From contig NZ_JACHCR010000004.1 of assembly GCF_014205845.1 (NCBI RefSeq), positions 329,460 through 393,459 of the forward strand: a stretch of 64,000 nucleotides of DNA. The letters are read 5' to 3'. The position numbers and the translations under genes were made by a program. Positions 1-8,677 of this stretch are shown one piece after another. Below the pieces are notes generated by a model. The model was given only the letters and a program-made list of their open reading frames with translations, made no database searches and had not been told where the DNA came from. This DNA is from Mucilaginibacter cryoferens (GTDB lineage: Bacteria; Bacteroidota; Bacteroidia; Sphingobacteriales; Sphingobacteriaceae). The first letter of the stretch is position 1. Every line of letters starts with the position of its first letter.

Positions 1-1268
1 GAACCCAGATCAAAATCGAATGCATCTATTTTGCCGCTATAGCTGGGGTTGCCTTTTTTGTCGATTTTAAGGTTAATGTCCGAATCAAAACGGCCAAGCT
101 TGGTTTTAAAAATACCATAGGCAACAAAATCGTTTTGTAGGCCTGTAAAGCGGCCGGTGAAATTAACGTTGCCAAACTTGTTAATAATATCGGGTACTTT
201 TAAGTTTGGCTGACCGGAAAAATGACTGATTAAATAATCAATATCTTTTTTGTTGGATGCTATCTGGTCAAACTTCAGCTCCAGGAAAGTGTTATCCCAA
301 TCTGGTAATCCCCGTAAATTAAAATCGCCCTTTACAAAAGTAGCCTGGCCGCCGGTAATGGTTACGCCTGTTGATTTGATGTTGCTAACGGTGCCCTTAG
401 CACGGCCATCCAAACCCAGATCGAAGGTTACCTTTTCTAAGCCATCTGTAAAGTAAGCGATATCTGCCGATGACACCCGCGACGATTTAAACTCGGCATC
501 CATGTGCACCCGGGTATTAAACTCGTCAAAATCGCTAAACGATTTAAAGCGCATCCTGAAATAATCTTTGATATAGGAGTGCCCGGTTCTCAGATACATG
601 TTTTGCGCCAGTATCTGGTTGGTATCAACGGTGATATTGGAGGTGAGGTTTTTAACATAAAAACCACTTTTTTCTGCCAGGGTAAGGTTTTGCACGTTGC
701 CTTTAAACAGGTGGTTTTTAATATCCATATCTAAAACAACGGTGCTAAAATGCTTTACATCAATATCATCAAAGTTAACCTGGGCCATTACCGTATCAAT
801 CAACTGATTTTTATAACGGAAATGGAAGTTGTTGATAGTTATCTTATCAAAGTTAAGCGTCCAGGGTTTGCCGGTAGTTTTTGCTGTATCGCCCGAATTA
901 AAATAGTCAATTATAAAACTGAGGTTGGTGGTACTGTCTTTTTGTTTTTTGAGGTAAAATGAACCATTGTCGAGCTCAATTGCCGAAAAGTTGATAACCC
1001 GCTTTTTAATACTGCTAAAAATAGAGAAGCCGTTGATGTCAACAGCCAGTTTGGGGGTGTTTAGAAGGGTATCTTTCTTTTTATCCAGCACATATAAACC
1101 TTCAATCACTACGGTGGTAAATGGCCTTATGTACAGGCTTTTTATATTCACGGTAGTGTGCAGCTCGTCCGACAAATATTGAGTCGCCTTTTTAGCGGCC
1201 CATGTTTGTACGGGTTTATATTGAAAAGCCAGTAAAAGTATGCTCAGTGTCAATAATATCAACAACAC
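1..1268 (-). CDS. TamB-like translocation/assembly module protein, N-terminal part (runs off window)
   Basis: The minus strand is open from about 1337 to the left edge. The translation starts with a lysine-rich stretch (KHKVIKKALK), one hydrophobic helix (GLVLLILLTLSILLLAF) and then long beta-rich AsmA/TamB-like sequence (for example DINLKIDKKGNPSYSGKIDA). TamB-family proteins are anchored in the inner membrane and help outer-membrane proteins or lipids cross the periplasm. A large TamB gene divergent from tsaD is, to my knowledge, a common arrangement in Bacteroidota. The start is uncertain: the first in-frame GTG/TTG is at 1268, inside the hydrophobic helix, and no ATG, GTG or TTG lies between the upstream TGA (1340-1338) and that point, although the basic pre-helix residues look genuine. 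The family call is by sequence style only. The C-terminal DUF490 domain lies outside the window. Confidence 0.7.
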   Translation of the reverse strand, partial: MLLILLTLSILLLAFQYKPVQTWAAKKATQYLSDELHTTVNIKSLYIRPFTTVVIEGLYVLDKKKDTLLNTPKLAVDINGFSIFSSIKKRVINFSAIELDNGSFYLKKQKDSTTNLSFIIDYFNSGDTAKTTGKPWTLNFDKITINNFHFRYKNQLIDTVMAQVNFDDIDVKHFSTVVLDMDIKNHLFKGNVQNLTLAEKSGFYVKNLTSNITVDTNQILAQNMYLRTGHSYIKDYFRMRFKSFSDFDEFNTRVHMDAEFKSSRVSSADIAYFTDGLEKVTFDLGLDGRAKGTVSNIKSTGVTITGGQATFVKGDFNLRGLPDWDNTFLELKFDQIASNKKDIDYLISHFSGQPNLKVPDIINKFGNVNFTGRFTGLQNDFVAYGIFKTKLGRFDSDINLKIDKKGNPSYSGKIDAFDFDLG

Positions 1269-1438
1269 CAGCCCGAATACTATTTTGAGTGCTTTTTTAA
1301 TAACTTTGTGTTTAATTAAAAATTCAAAAGTAAAAATTCAAAAAAGCCCTAAAGGTTTTCACTTTCTGAATTTAATTTATAATCTGTCAATAATAAAGGT
1401 CTTTTTGACTTTTACCTTTTGACTTTTGACTTAAAAAT

Positions 1439-2440
1439 GTGCCTGTAATATTAGGAATTGAATCTTCATGTGATGATACCTCGGCCTCGGTTTGTGTTGA
1501 TGGTGTAATACTAAGCAATGTTATTGCTAACCAAAGCATTCACGAGGCGTATGGTGGTGTTGTCCCTGAGCTTGCCTCAAGGGTTCATCAGCAAAATATT
1601 GTTCCTGCCGTTCAACAAGCACTATTGAACGCAAAAGTAAACAAAAATGATATTGATGCAGTAGCTTTTACGCGCGGGCCTGGCCTTTTAGGCTCATTAT
1701 TAGTAGGGGTATCGTTTGCCAAGGCATTTGCACTGGCACAAAAAGCACCCCTGGTAGAAATTAATCACATGCAGGCCCATATATTGGCTCACTTTATTGG
1801 CGATCATAAACCCACATTTCCGTTTTTGTGCCTTACTGTTTCTGGGGGGCATACGCAGATAGTTTTGGTGAAAGATTATTTTGAGATGGAGATCATAGGC
1901 CAAACATTGGATGATGCCGCCGGCGAGGCTATGGACAAAACCAGCAAGATATTAGGTTTGCCATATCCCGGTGGGCCACTGATAGATAAATACGCGCGCC
2001 AGGGCAATCCGGATGCATACAAGTTTCCCGAGCCGCAGATAGCCGGTTTTGATTTTAGCTTTAGTGGTTTAAAAACTTCTATCTTATATTTCATCCGGGA
2101 TAATGTTGCTAAGAACCCCGATTTTATTGCTGAAAATCTGGCTGATATTTGTGCATCTGTTGAAAAGCGGATAGTTACCATTTTGCTTAATAAGTTTGAG
2201 AAGGCTGCCAAAGAGCAGGGTATTAAACAATTGGCTTTGGCGGGTGGGGTATCGGCAAACACAGGTTTAAGGTTGGGTTTACAAGCGCTTTGCGAAAAAA
2301 ATGGCTGGGAGGGTTTTATACCCAAAATGGAATACTGTACAGATAACGCGGCCATGATAGCCATAGCCGGTTACTACAAATATTTAAAAGGCGAATTTAT
2401 AGGGCAGGAAGTTGCACCTATGGCGAGGATGATATTTTAA
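1439..2440 (+). CDS. tsaD: tRNA N6-adenosine threonylcarbamoyltransferase TsaD
   Basis: TsaD transfers the threonylcarbamoyl group from TC-AMP to A37 of ANN-decoding tRNAs, working with TsaB and TsaE in the cytoplasm. The 333-residue protein has the family length and the opening GIESSCDDTSAS. It carries the metal-binding HMQAH motif (H110 and H114), a glycine-rich SGGHTQ segment, the AGGVSANTGLR nucleotide loop and the late CTDNAAMIA motif with its metal-ligand aspartate. The start is GTG at 1439. An ATG at 1437 overlaps it but is out of frame. The upstream region contains repeated gacttttgactt tracts, and tamB diverges from it. The call is secure. Confidence 0.97.
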   Translation: MPVILGIESSCDDTSASVCVDGVILSNVIANQSIHEAYGGVVPELASRVHQQNIVPAVQQALLNAKVNKNDIDAVAFTRGPGLLGSLLVGVSFAKAFALAQKAPLVEINHMQAHILAHFIGDHKPTFPFLCLTVSGGHTQIVLVKDYFEMEIIGQTLDDAAGEAMDKTSKILGLPYPGGPLIDKYARQGNPDAYKFPEPQIAGFDFSFSGLKTSILYFIRDNVAKNPDFIAENLADICASVEKRIVTILLNKFEKAAKEQGIKQLALAGGVSANTGLRLGLQALCEKNGWEGFIPKMEYCTDNAAMIAIAGYYKYLKGEFIGQEVAPMARMIF

Positions 2441-2446
2441 GCCCGG

Positions 2447-2544
2447 CCCCCTAACCCCCTGAAGGGGGAACTGGAGGAGGGTTACATTTTTTATTTAGTA
2501 CTTTTGCAAATCAAAACATTCCCCCTTTAGGGGGTTAGGGGGCT
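2447..2544. repeat. Inverted pair of GC-rich palindromic repeats
   Basis: Two copies of a ccccctaacccccTgaaggggg-type repeat face each other about 50 bp apart. The left one (about 2447-2470) reads CCCCCTAACCCCCTGAAGGG, and the right one (2521-2543) reads CCCCCTTTAGGGGGTTAGGG. Each is partly self-complementary, and the two can also pair with each other. The pair follows the tsaD stop and ends just before the next start, so it could act as a transcription terminator or mRNA-stabilising hairpin. Similar GC-rich repeats occur at 5.7, 14.1 and 29.3 kb. Confidence 0.75.
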
Positions 2545-2546
2545 AT

Positions 2547-2717
2547 ATGAACATTCCATCATTAATTTTCTGGGCGGTATTTGTGCTGCCAATGGTTGCT
2601 TTTTTAGTTTGGCTTATGCGCCAGGATAAGAAAAAAGGCGTAACCGGCCTTGTGGTATTGGCTATAACCGTTATTGGCGGTATAGTTTATATGTACATTA
2701 AAACGGGTGGCAAATAA
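2547..2717 (+). CDS. Small two-helix membrane protein, unknown function
   Basis: This 56-residue frame begins MNIPSLIFWAVFVLPMVAFL, has a short charged loop (MRQDKKKG), a second hydrophobic helix (VTGLVVLAITVIGGIVYMYI) and the tail KTGGK. The two helices joined by a basic loop are the hallmark of a small hairpin membrane protein, with the positive-inside rule placing the loop in the cytoplasm. It sits 106 bp downstream of tsaD on the same strand, after the inverted repeats. I do not recognise a family. Ordered amphipathic composition and a clean ATG make a real gene likely, but it is short enough to be chance. Confidence 0.6.
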   Translation: MNIPSLIFWAVFVLPMVAFLVWLMRQDKKKGVTGLVVLAITVIGGIVYMYIKTGGK

Positions 2718-2814
2718 TTTAGGTTATTGGTTGATTGGGTTGAGTGGTTGATTAAGTTAATGAGGATCGGTGGTTTTATGAAGGGATTACTTTGAATCTA
2801 TTCGAGAACATACC

Positions 2815-3405
2815 TTAAATCACCGGCGTAACTAATCCTTTATAAAACGTTTGCGCGTAGCCGGCAATAGCGGTAGCCATATCCAATCCGTTAATTATTT
2901 TGCGGGCGTTTATCCAATCGGCTTTTGTGGCTGTAAAATACTTGCCCAGGCCAACGCCGGTAAATAAACCGCCTGTCATCCCCTTTATCATAATACGTGC
3001 TGCCGTTTGTGGCTCTAAAGCCAATTCGGGATTTTCTAATAGTGCAATCTGTAAAAGGTTGCCCATGCTTTGATAGTTCTCGTACCAGGTTAGCTGTACA
3101 TAACCACGGCCATAGTATAATTTATCTGGTGTGGTATAAGGAATGCGATGACCGGGGCCGCCGCCCATTTTTAGTTTTTTACCATAATCGTGCCCCGCGC
3201 CTTTGCCAAATTCGCTTATGGGTTCCATCGTTTTAGCACACTCGTGAAAAACTGTGCCCAGCACGTAGGCTGCTTTACGCTGATCGGTAATTCCGGTGTC
3301 ATCAATCGCTTTTAAAATAGTTTCGATACCATCAATCTGGCTTTGTAAAAGGTGACCACCAAACATAGGACGAATGGTGTCATAAAGGTGTTTTGTACCC
3401 GACAT
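2815..3405 (-). CDS. Glycoside hydrolase family 19-like lytic enzyme (chitinase/endolysin type)
   Basis: The 196-residue protein resembles the single-domain GH19 enzymes found as phage endolysins and bacterial cell-wall lysozymes, which hydrolyse beta-1,4 bonds between amino sugars. The conserved family features are VFHECAKTMEPISE, which supplies the two acidic residues expected for catalysis, and the GRGYVQLTWYENYQ substrate-binding segment. The ATG at 3405 gives MSGTKHLYDTIRPMFGG, the usual N-terminus of these proteins. No signal peptide or cell-wall anchor is visible, so export would need a holin-like or other route, or the enzyme could be a domesticated phage gene. No phage genes surround it. 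It is convergent with nothing and is separated from uvrA by a strong terminator. Confidence 0.8.
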   Translation of the reverse strand: MSGTKHLYDTIRPMFGGHLLQSQIDGIETILKAIDDTGITDQRKAAYVLGTVFHECAKTMEPISEFGKGAGHDYGKKLKMGGGPGHRIPYTTPDKLYYGRGYVQLTWYENYQSMGNLLQIALLENPELALEPQTAARIMIKGMTGGLFTGVGLGKYFTATKADWINARKIINGLDMATAIAGYAQTFYKGLVTPVI

Positions 3406-3580
3406 AAATTTAAGATTTAGAAGTTAATTGCCTTTGGCCGTTATCACATCCTACACAGATAGATATTTGTTTGAGGAGAAAAGATAAGATGTAGGCCTTG
3501 TAGTGTAAATATAGATGTTGCGGTCAGGGATTGCAAGGCAAAATATTGTCAGTAAGACTGGTATGTTTATAGGTAGCACA

Positions 3581-3619
3581 AAAAAGGCGTTTACAGTTTT
3601 TTGCTGTAAACGCCTTTTT
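3581..3619 (-). terminator. Rho-independent terminator downstream of uvrA
   Basis: A perfect 16-bp stem runs from AAAAAGGCGTTTACAG (3581-3596) to CTGTAAACGCCTTTTT (3604-3619), with a 7-nt loop. On the minus strand it follows the uvrA stop at 3641 by about 20 bp and ends in a U-run. The stem is A/U-flanked on both sides, so it could act in either direction. Confidence 0.85.
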
Positions 3620-3640
3620 ATAATCTTACGGGTTTATTTT

Positions 3641-6634
3641 TTACTTGCCGAAGCGCTCTTTTAAATAATACCCTGTATGCGATTTTTTTTCTTTGATCAA
3701 ATTTTCTGGTGTGCCTTCAAATACTATTTTACCTCCGCGGTCGCCGCCATCGGGGCCGATGTCAATTACCCAGTCGGCGCATTTAATAACATCCATATTA
3801 TGTTCAATTACAATAATGGTATTGCCATGCTCCAGCAGGGCATCAAAAGATTTCAGCAGCTTTTTAATATCGGCAAAGTGTAAGCCGGTTGTGGGCTCAT
3901 CAAAAATGAAAAGCGTTTTGTGCGTATTGTTACCCTTTACCAGGAAAGATGCCAGCTTAATACGCTGTGCCTCGCCACCAGATAATGTGTTTGATGACTG
4001 CCCTAATTGTACATACCCTAAACCAACATCAACCAGGGGTTTTATTTTGGCAATTATCTTGGGTTCTTTGGCAAAAAACGCCAAAGCCTCGTCGATGGTC
4101 ATGTGTAATACCTCGGCTACGTTCTTCTCGTTGTAGGCAATATCCAGAATATGCTGTTTAAAACGGTTGCCGCCGCAGGTTTCGCAGGTTAAAAATATAT
4201 CTGCCATAAACTGCATCTCTATCTTCACCTCGCCTTCACCCTGGCAAACATCGCACCTGCCGCCCTCTACGTTAAAAGAAAAGGCAGATGGTTTCAGACC
4301 CGCCGCTTTGGCTGCCGGTTGTGATGCATACAGGTTGCGGATCTCGTCCCAGGCTTTAACATAGGTAACCGGGTTGGAGCGCGACGAACGGCCGATAGGG
4401 TTTTGATCAACCATTTCTACCTGTTCTATTTTAGCGTAATCGCCCTCAATGCTATCGTATGAACCCGTTTGCTCGCCAGAGTAATTGCCCAGCGTTTTTT
4501 GCAGGGCAGGGGCAAGTATGCGTTTTACCAAACTGGTTTTACCAGAGCCGGATACACCGGTAACTACGGTAAGCACACCAAGTGGGAACTTAGCGTTTAC
4601 ATGCTGCAGGTTATTTTCACGCCCGCCCTTTATCTCAATAAAATCGTGCCATTTGCGGCGGCTGGCTGGGATAGCTATCTCATCCTTACCGCTCAGGTAA
4701 CGACCGGTTAAGCTATTATCGTCTTTTATAATTTCGTCATAAGTACCGGTGAAAATCAACTCGCCGCCATGGGTGCCTGCTTCAGGGCCAATATCAATAA
4801 TATGGTCGGCAGCTTTCATGATCTCTTCCTCGTGCTCAACTACCAAAACGGTATTGCCCACATCGCGCAGCGATTTTAGCACACCAATTAAGCGTTGGGT
4901 ATCGCGTGGGTGCAGGCCTATGCTTGGTTCGTCCAATACATAAATAGAGCCTACCAGGCTGCTGCCTAAAGAAGTAGCCAGGTTAATACGCTGCGATTCG
5001 CCGCCCGAGAGGGTGTTTGACAGGCGGTTAAGCGTTAAATAGCTTAGGCCTACATCATTTAAAAACACCAGGCGGTTAGTTATCTCCATTAACAAGCGCT
5101 TGCCAATTTTAGCATCGGTTTCGCTCAGTTCCAAACTTTGAAAAAACTCCAGGGCTTTATCCAAAGGCATCAATACCACATCGGTTATCGAACGTTGGTT
5201 GATCTTTACATACGATGCATCCTGGCGTAAACGGCTGCCCTTACACTCGGGGCAACTTGTTTTACCCCGGTACCGCGATAGCAAAACACGGTATTGAATT
5301 TTATAGGTTTGCTCTTCCATCTCCTTGAAAAACTCATCAAGGCCACGGAAAAATTTATTACCTGTCCAAAGCAGCTTTTGCTCTTTAGCGGTAAGCTGGT
5401 TGTATTGGCGATGGATAGGGAAATCAAACTTGAGGGCATGCTTTACCAGGTTATCGTTCCATTCGCGCATTTTTTCGCCGCGCCATGGGGCAATTGCTCC
5501 ATCATATATCGATTTACTTTTATCCGGAATAACCAGGTCTTCATCAATGCCAATTACCTTACCATAGCCCTCGCATTTTTTGCAGGCTCCGTAGGGGTTG
5601 TTAAAACTGAAAAAGTTAGGAGAGGGTTCTTCAAATTTAATCCCGTCTAATTCAAACCGGTCGCAAAAAAAGCGCTCGGTTTCTTTTGGTTCCCTCTCTT
5701 CATTTAGAGTCCTCCCTTCCTGGGAGGATTTAGGAGGGGCTTGCTCCTGGTAGCGTACGTAGCAGTCGCCTTTACCCTCAAAAAACGCGGTCTGGATAGA
5801 ATCACCTAAACGGCTTACGGTTTCATCTTCCTCGTTTTTGCTGATCCGGTCGATAACGATGCGTACCGCGTTATAGGTATCGGCAGAGTGCGTTGCCGCA
5901 TTGGCGGTTTCTGTATCACTTACTGCCTTTGTTTTTTTACCTTTTGCCTTTAAGCTTTCACCTTTTACCTCTTCTACCAGCCACGATCCATCATCAACAA
6001 TGCTGGTATCTTCTAAAAGTTCTTCTATTTTAGATAGTTTGCCCTGGTACTCTACCCGTACAAAACCTTTTTGCATTAATACCGCCAACTCTTCTTTTAA
6101 GCTGCGGTTATTGTGCGGATATAATGGAGCCAGTAAAGTAACCTGGCTTTCGTTGGGTAAGGCCAGTATAAAGTTCACCACATCGGTAACCGAATCTTTT
6201 TTTACCGGAAGGCCCGATATAGGAGAAATGGTTTTACCAATGCGCGAGAAAAGCAGTTTCAGGTAATCGTAAATCTCGGTAGATGTACCTACGGTTGAGC
6301 GTGGATTAGAGGTAATTACTTTTTGCTCAATGGCAATGGCGGGCGCAATGCCTTTAATATAATCAACGTCGGGCTTATTCATACGGCCCAAAAACTGGCG
6401 GGCGTATGATGAAAGGCTTTCTACATAACGACGCTGCCCCTCGGCATACAAGGTATCAAAAGCAAGTGACGATTTGCCCGAACCAGACATGCCCGTTACT
6501 ACAACCAGCTTGTTTTTGGGGATTGCCACATCCATATTTTTGAGGTTGTGTACACGTGCCCCTTTTATAATAATATGTTTCGACGGATCTTTTTCTGCTT
6601 CTTTACTCATGCTTTGAATTAGTTCGTGGTTCAT
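3641..6634 (-). CDS. uvrA: Excinuclease ABC subunit UvrA
   Basis: UvrA is the damage-sensing ATPase dimer of nucleotide excision repair and loads UvrB (48484-50508 here). The 997-residue protein has two ABC halves: Walker [10 protein letters not shown] at about 48-56 and GVSGSGKTS in the second half, each with an LSGGE signature ([15 protein letters not shown] and [15 protein letters not shown]). Zinc-binding cysteine clusters are visible as [18 protein letters not shown] and CDVCQGEGE...CETCGGNRF. The protein is about 50 residues longer than the E. coli enzyme because of a low-conservation insert at about 225-325. Part of that insert (about 297-315, [19 protein letters not shown]) is encoded by a copy of a GC-rich intergenic repeat. 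An alternative start is MSKEAEKD at 6610. Confidence 0.96.
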   Translation of the reverse strand: MNHELIQSMSKEAEKDPSKHIIIKGARVHNLKNMDVAIPKNKLVVVTGMSGSGKSSLAFDTLYAEGQRRYVESLSSYARQFLGRMNKPDVDYIKGIAPAIAIEQKVITSNPRSTVGTSTEIYDYLKLLFSRIGKTISPISGLPVKKDSVTDVVNFILALPNESQVTLLAPLYPHNNRSLKEELAVLMQKGFVRVEYQGKLSKIEELLEDTSIVDDGSWLVEEVKGESLKAKGKKTKAVSDTETANAATHSADTYNAVRIVIDRISKNEEDETVSRLGDSIQTAFFEGKGDCYVRYQEQAPPKSSQEGRTLNEEREPKETERFFCDRFELDGIKFEEPSPNFFSFNNPYGACKKCEGYGKVIGIDEDLVIPDKSKSIYDGAIAPWRGEKMREWNDNLVKHALKFDFPIHRQYNQLTAKEQKLLWTGNKFFRGLDEFFKEMEEQTYKIQYRVLLSRYRGKTSCPECKGSRLRQDASYVKINQRSITDVVLMPLDKALEFFQSLELSETDAKIGKRLLMEITNRLVFLNDVGLSYLTLNRLSNTLSGGESQRINLATSLGSSLVGSIYVLDEPSIGLHPRDTQRLIGVLKSLRDVGNTVLVVEHEEEIMKAADHIIDIGPEAGTHGGELIFTGTYDEIIKDDNSLTGRYLSGKDEIAIPASRRKWHDFIEIKGGRENNLQHVNAKFPLGVLTVVTGVSGSGKTSLVKRILAPALQKTLGNYSGEQTGSYDSIEGDYAKIEQVEMVDQNPIGRSSRSNPVTYVKAWDEIRNLYASQPAAKAAGLKPSAFSFNVEGGRCDVCQGEGEVKIEMQFMADIFLTCETCGGNRFKQHILDIAYNEKNVAEVLHMTIDEALAFFAKEPKIIAKIKPLVDVGLGYVQLGQSSNTLSGGEAQRIKLASFLVKGNNTHKTLFIFDEPTTGLHFADIKKLLKSFDALLEHGNTIIVIEHNMDVIKCADWVIDIGPDGGDRGGKIVFEGTPENLIKEKKSHTGYYLKERFGK
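5691..5745. repeat. GC-rich palindromic repeat embedded in frame in uvrA
   Basis: On the minus strand the sequence reads AAGCCCCTCCTAAATCCTCC followed by a gap-like CAGGAAGGGAGGACTC. It aligns base for base, with small differences, to the intergenic repeat at 29325-29360 (AAGCCCCCTCTAAATCTCCC, then CCGGTAGGAGAGACT). The central CCTCCC/GGGAGG arms form a hairpin. Here it lies inside the uvrA reading frame and is translated without a stop. Confidence 0.75.
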
Positions 6635-7430
6635 AGTTCATTGATGATGGCTGTGTTGAGTTAAAGAGGGTGATGGTGAAATTTATACCATAAACCATGA
6701 TCTATCAACTATGAACTTTTTGCGAGTGCAAAAATCCTAAAATATTTAGCATAATCCAAATCGGTTTTACTTTGTTTTGGTGATTATTATAAATAAACAT
6801 CCGAGTTTACAGTTTGTTGACTTTTAATGATTTACAGTGTTTTTACGGATGCCGATGTAACCACGCCTGTATAAGTAAAATAACGCATTGGCATTGCCCC
6901 GGCCTTTTTGAATTGTAGAGCTGCCTTATTAGTTGTTTCTGCAATTATTAACCTCCATTTCTGATAGCATGGTAGGCTGTGTGCAACATTAAATTCCGTT
7001 CAACATTAATAGTGCAATCAGTAACTATAGAAATTGCTTTAAAGTTAAAAATGGGGCAGGAGGCATCCAGGGCGCAGGGCGTTTGTTTTTCCTTTGCTGT
7101 AAACGCGCGACTCTTACAGCTTGGTAAAATTCTGCTAAACTCCGAAATTGAAATAATAAGTTGCAGATTTTTATACCTGTTATGGGCAGTAAATACTGTA
7201 CCAACCATGGTGGTGTAGCAAAAAATACCCTGTTTTTGGCCTCCATAGGTGCCTCCTTTTTAAAGGTGATTTCTCTGAATAAGCCATGCTTTTCCCCTAT
7301 AAAAAGAGATATTCTTGCTGGTTGTAATTGACTGTTTTTTAATAAACAATCGATTACTTTTTAAAAAAAAATAAAAGTTCTATGTTTTTTTAAATTTATA
7401 TTTTAAGTTTATCAAAAAAATGCCAGCCTA
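6635..7430. other. Gene-free 0.8-kb intergenic region between uvrA and the ROK gene
   Basis: Short open frames exist on both strands around 6950-7250, but they overlap each other, have cysteine/serine-rich compositions and no recognisable motifs, so I do not call them. A small hairpin TTTTTGCGAGTGCAAAAA lies at 6717-6734 upstream of uvrA. The region just before 7431 is very A/T-rich and presumably carries the ROK/SusC promoter. I see no RNA gene. Confidence 0.4.
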
Positions 7431-8618
7431 ATGAGTGTTATAAACAAGCATTACTTATTAAGAAATGACCTTATTAAACATTTCTACTATAATAAAAAGC
7501 TTACCCTTACCGAGCTTAGTAAGCTTACACATAAAAGTTTGCCACTGGTAACCAACACAGTTAACAGTTTGATAGACGACGGATATGTGCTGGAACATGA
7601 CTTTGCCCCATCTACAGGTGGAAGGCGGGCGTTAACGTTTCTGTTAAATGATAAAAAGCAGCGGTATATTGTTGCTGTGGCCGTAGATCAGCTGCTTACC
7701 CAGGTTGTTATTTACGATTTGTTTAATGGTGTTAAAATGGAGTCGGAAGCCAAAGAGCTTATACTCACTAACACGGTTGGATTAATTGAAACATTTACAG
7801 GATTTCTGAAAGATTACATTTTTCGCTCGGGGATACCTGCCGAACAAATATTAGGTATTGGTATTGGTATGCCGGGCTTCGTAAATGCCGAACTGGGCGT
7901 AAATCATACCTTTTTTAAACCCGAAGAAGATATAAGCCTTAAAAAATACCTCACCCGCGAACTTTGCCTTCCTGTATTTATTGATAACGATTCGAGTTTG
8001 ATTGCTTTAGCCGAACTGAAGTTTGGGAAAGGTAAAAAATTAAAAGATGTTTTAGTAGTAAATGTAGGCTGGGGTATTGGCCTGGGGATGATAGTGAATG
8101 GCGGTCTTTTTAGAGGGCATAGCGGCTATGCCGGCGAGTTTAGCCATATCCCGCTATCCGAAAGTAATAAATTGTGCTCATGTGGTAAAAGGGGATGTTT
8201 AGAAGTAGATACCTCTTTGGTGGTAATGATTGAGCGTGCAAAAACAGAAATGGATGCCGGTGCAAGCTCAAGCATGGTGCAGGTATATAAAGACACCAAT
8301 AAGCTTTCTGTTAATAATTTTTTGAATGCTGCCAAAGCCGGCGACCCCCTGGCGGTTTCTATCGTTTCGGATGCGGCGTTTTTAATAGGCAAGGGCATAT
8401 CTACTTTAATCCATATCATGAATCCTCAACTTATTGTTTTAAGTGGAAGAGGATCTATTGCCGGTAAAATTTTAATGGCACCTATACAGCAGGCCATCAA
8501 TGAGTTTTGCATTCCATGGCTTGCCGAGCAAACAGAGATACAGGTTTCAAAGCTCGCTTCAGAATCTGAGCTTTTAGGTGCCGCCACATTGGTAATAGAG
8601 AATTGCAATTTTAATTAA
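7431..8618 (+). CDS. ROK family transcriptional regulator (NagC/XylR type)
   Basis: ROK repressors combine a winged-helix DNA-binding domain with a sugar-kinase-like domain and respond to sugars or sugar phosphates. The 395-residue protein starts with a helix-turn-helix (LTLTELSKLTHKSLPLVTNTVNSLIDDGYVLE, about 25-55). It continues with the phosphate loop region, the GIGIGMPGFV segment, a DNDSSLIALAE catalytic-type motif and the zinc motif CSCGKRGCLE at about 249-258. The intact D-N-D motif means kinase activity cannot be excluded, but the N-terminal HTH favours a regulator. It lies 59 bp upstream of susC on the same strand and is the obvious candidate to control that pair. Confidence 0.9.
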   Translation: MSVINKHYLLRNDLIKHFYYNKKLTLTELSKLTHKSLPLVTNTVNSLIDDGYVLEHDFAPSTGGRRALTFLLNDKKQRYIVAVAVDQLLTQVVIYDLFNGVKMESEAKELILTNTVGLIETFTGFLKDYIFRSGIPAEQILGIGIGMPGFVNAELGVNHTFFKPEEDISLKKYLTRELCLPVFIDNDSSLIALAELKFGKGKKLKDVLVVNVGWGIGLGMIVNGGLFRGHSGYAGEFSHIPLSESNKLCSCGKRGCLEVDTSLVVMIERAKTEMDAGASSSMVQVYKDTNKLSVNNFLNAAKAGDPLAVSIVSDAAFLIGKGISTLIHIMNPQLIVLSGRGSIAGKILMAPIQQAINEFCIPWLAEQTEIQVSKLASESELLGAATLVIENCNFN

Positions 8619-8677
8619 CCATATATATAAACCAAAAACAAACCCAATTAATCATTAACCAATTTAAATCGAGAAAA

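Noticed and set aside
2815..3405. A prophage remnant around the GH19-like enzyme
   Set aside because: No other phage gene, integrase or attachment site is visible in the flanks; a single lytic enzyme is not enough.
6948..7250. Overlapping open frames on both strands between uvrA and the ROK gene
   Set aside because: They overlap each other, have unnatural composition and no motifs; a clear gene does not emerge.
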